Shown here in pieces: positions 61,725 to 64,000 of a DNA stretch of 64,000 nucleotides. The stretch covers positions 1,302,001 through 1,366,000 of the forward strand of contig SWDT01000001.1 in the NCBI GenBank assembly GCA_009193035.1, given 5' to 3'. A model generated the notes under the pieces. That model had not been told where the DNA came from and searched no databases. It saw only the letters and a program-made list of their open reading frames with translations. Each line of letters begins with the position of its first letter. Within the stretch, counting starts at the first letter, position 1. Source of the stretch: Halicephalobus mephisto (taxonomy: Eukaryota > Nematoda > Chromadorea > Rhabditida > Panagrolaimidae). The position numbers and the translations under genes are program-made.

Positions 61725-62315
61725 ATGTCAGAAGAACAAAATGGCAAGACATCAATGAAGATTGAGCTTGTTAAGCAATCTGGGGATCCTCCCCAATCCA
61801 GTGACTCCCAGAATTCCGACAATCTTTCTTCATTGGCTGCTTTTAGTACCGAATTTTTAGCCCGATCGTCTCAGGGTTTGTTTTTAAAGGAGATACCGTA
61901 ATCTACTTGTAGTATTTCAAGATTCGGGAAGCAGTCCAATGGAAGAACAGTCTATCAAATCAGAGTCAGAACAGACAGTCAGTAGGATAGACCCCCCGGT
62001 TGTCCCCTCAGCGAGACCAATCAGGCTCCCTCATCCTCTCTCATCTTTTCCGTTCCGACCAGGATTCCCGATGTTTGGGTTAAATTACCAAAATGCGTAA
62101 GTCCAGTTGTAATCACTACATAAGCAATCATCCTAAATTACAGTATGATGCTCAATTCTTTGATTGCTCAGCAACAATGGGGTTGTTTTGGTCCAAGACT
62201 AGGTAGCCCTCTTTTGCCGACAGCTCCTCGTGTAGAAGGTTGGTTTCGAAAGTTTTATGATGGTCAAGTCAGGAGAAGAGTCTTTATGGCTTCTCAACAT
62301 CAGTTATTCACTCAA
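61725..62315 (+). CDS. Unrecognised gene, partial model, possible nuclear protein
   Basis: Exons 61725-61875, 61922-62096 and 62144-62315 join in consistent phase (166 codons) and leave an open phase-0 donor (GTCAGT) at 62316, so at least one more exon is needed; it was not found before 63309. The first 105 residues are Ser/Gln/Pro/Glu-rich, with acidic SESEQ and Pro-rich RLPHPLSSFPFRP. The third exon ends with a dense basic-aromatic block, GWFRKFYDGQVRRRVFMASQ, which looks like part of a folded nucleic-acid-binding domain. The second acceptor is CAAG rather than CAG. Family not recognised. Earlier exons may also exist upstream in the repeat-rich region. Confidence 0.5.
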
Positions 62316-63308
62316 GTCAGTTTCGTCCTTCCTTAAATGTCTTTTCTCGAGGTCATTTATATTTGTTAACCAGAATGTCCTTCTATTTTATTCAATTTTG
62401 ATTGTTTTCAAAAATTTCCAATTTTAAACTATATTGAACTTTCTTGTTGGTCATAACGCTGTTGTTATCTGAAAATTATTATTTTTTGCCTCCCAAACAG
62501 GGTGAGGCTCTTTTTTCCATATGACCGATAATGTCCTTTTACGGAATGTTAAAATTGGTTATTGATTTTAACCTGTAAATTCCTGGATACTATTCTTGTT
62601 TCTGTGGAATTCCTCCATTGAGGTTTTCAGTGAAACGATAAAATTACTTTTTTCATTAAAATTTTAAGGGATGCGCGTGGGTTATCGAAAATATCATCTT
62701 TCATTAGATCGTAAACTTTCGACGAAAACGAAATTCTTAATCGCAGTTATTTTTTGAGATTAACTGACCATAAAAACCATGTTCTTTAAGATTCGAATTT
62801 TGTCCTTAATGCTAATCCTTTTTTCGTTTGGAAATTTAATAGAAAACTATTAGTTATTTTTTCTCAAAGCGTTCTGGGACTTAAATAGGGTATGTATGGG
62901 CGAAAACCAACTGCATTTTCGTTAACGACGTGGGTGGGCAGTTCGTGCTTCCGTTTCTTCTCTTTGCCAAAGCTAGAGTGGGGACGCACGTAGTTAAGTC
63001 GGAACAACACTATCGACTGGGTTTTCCCTAGCCAGGATGCACGACGGACCGTCGTAGACAAAACGAAGACCACCCACAAGGTCGTTACAAAAAATCTGCT
63101 TTGTCTACCCATCAGAATGCCCTTATGTCCAATCCAAGGACCTTTATGGTGGATCCTAAGCGTTAACTCCGCTTTTATCTTCGCGATCAACGTGTTTTTA
63201 GTCAAGTGATCGTTTGTTTTGTCTTAGGCTTACCCCATCGGAAACTGGCGCGGAAATCGATTTTCTGGTCTTTGGTAATTGACCTGGACCAAGACCAGAC
63301 CTTCTAAG
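62316..63308. other. Non-coding region, intron or intergenic
   Basis: About 1 kb without a splice-supported exon. The minus-strand open frame 62864-63205 shows no motif. It could be an intron if the flanking exon sets form one gene, or intergenic DNA if they are two. Confidence 0.35.
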
Positions 63309-63973
63309 ATGGGCCGTCCCCGAAGGGTCCGTCATTCCTCAGGGACGAGTGACACCTCCAGTCCCGAAGGAAGGAGTACAAGAAGCCACACTTCCGATAG
63401 TACTACTGTAGATGCTCCAAAGAACCTCAAAAAGCAGAAAAAACCCAAGAACAGCTCTTTGGAGTCAATGTCTGTCGAGACTCAACACGGTAAGATCCCA
63501 CTTTCCTGGATTTATTTTAATTCCTCCTCCAGCTGAGTCTGCCAATCTCCAATTGAATTCACGTGAAACTAATCACACTAGCCGGAAGGCCAATTTGAGG
63601 CCGGTAATACTGTCTTGATTTTTCCCATCTAATGTCTCTTTTGAAGCCTAACCGAAAATTCCCGCCGAGAGAGCCGAAGGCGTCGATGATTCAAGAACAG
63701 GTTCAAGAGGATATTGGCGCGTCAGAGGCCCAGAAGGCACATGAGGTTGCAAACACTACAAAAAAGGCAAAACAATTAACGATACCCTCGAGGAAATCGA
63801 ATAGAAAGCGTGTTGACCCTACTAGTAAGCCTTGACTGTCTTCTGATCTTGACCATCTTATCCTTTTGCATCTGATTTCTCTGTAATCTTCTTTTTAGAT
63901 CAAACGGAAGCGAGTAATCGGAAACGAAAATCGATCGAACCTATAGAATCTGCTAGTACTTCATCATCGACAA
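63309..63973 (+). CDS. Basic protein with AT-hook-like N-terminus, runs off the right edge
   Basis: Exons 63309-63489, 63533-63603, 63647-63824 and 63899-63973 are in consistent phase (168 codons); a GTGGGT donor follows at 63974, so the gene continues past the window. The start MGRPRRVRHSSG resembles an AT-hook core (GRPR), and further basic clusters (KKQKKPKN, RKSNRKR, NRKRKS) resemble nuclear localisation signals. The rest is Ser/Thr/Pro-rich and probably disordered. A chromatin or DNA-binding protein is inferred. It may be separate from, or the continuation of, the gene at 61725. Confidence 0.55.
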
Positions 63974-64000
63974 GTGGGTTTTTCTGAGAGGTGACTTTAA

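Overview
This window is nuclear DNA of an invertebrate animal, most likely a nematode. Nearly all introns are 39-50 nt, with GTAAGT/GTGAGT donors and TTTCAG/TTTTAG acceptors. Several genes have a clean acceptor directly before the ATG (47050, 48225, about 32592, about 50049), as expected where spliced-leader trans-splicing occurs. Same-strand neighbours are often only 130-165 bp apart, as in nematode operons. The genes are animal genes (Shaw-type K+ channel, Cys-loop receptor, clathrin, myotubularin). I could not fix the species. All exon models were read by eye from frame, phase and splice signals.

Left end (1-8.6 kb): a five-exon trypsin-like serine protease gene on the minus strand (260-1525) lies next to a decayed Maverick/Polinton element (about 1.74-4.0 kb) that keeps broken pieces of protein-primed DNA polymerase B and of an adenain-like cysteine protease. 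A four-helix membrane protein gene (5119-6045) and a membrane-anchored flavodoxin-like gene (7134-8444) follow.

8.6-22.5 kb: a complete clathrin heavy chain gene (minus), an MTMR3/4-type myotubularin gene without a visible FYVE domain (plus), 4-hydroxyphenylpyruvate dioxygenase (plus) and a Cys-loop receptor subunit (minus).

22.9-30.5 kb: the most unusual locus. One set of exons codes a Shaw/Kv3 T1 domain. It is followed by two complete tandem S1-S6 plus C-terminus modules, each starting with a phase-0 acceptor and ending in its own stop codon. The simplest reading is one gene making two channels by choosing the module. Module A has lost an S4 arginine that module B keeps, and both have a GFG pore signature.

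30.9-41.3 kb: a tight minus-strand cluster, ATP synthase beta - PEX10 - mitochondrial TrpRS, with 164 and 138 bp spacers; an aldo-keto reductase; a plus-strand pair MOB4 - RAD51 paralogue (131 bp apart); an aquaporin-11/12-like gene; and a two-CDGSH (CISD3-like) protein.

41.4-56 kb (plus strand): TMEM209 homologue; the methyltransferase ATPSCKMT, whose first intron contains a whole intronless XPR1-type phosphate exporter gene; a small single-pass membrane protein; two adjacent paralogous genes with repeated basic motifs; and a 922-residue disordered, lysine-rich protein.

56-64 kb: mostly non-coding DNA full of degenerate TTCTAGAA-like sequence, then two unrecognised plus-strand genes. The last carries an AT-hook-like start and runs off the window.
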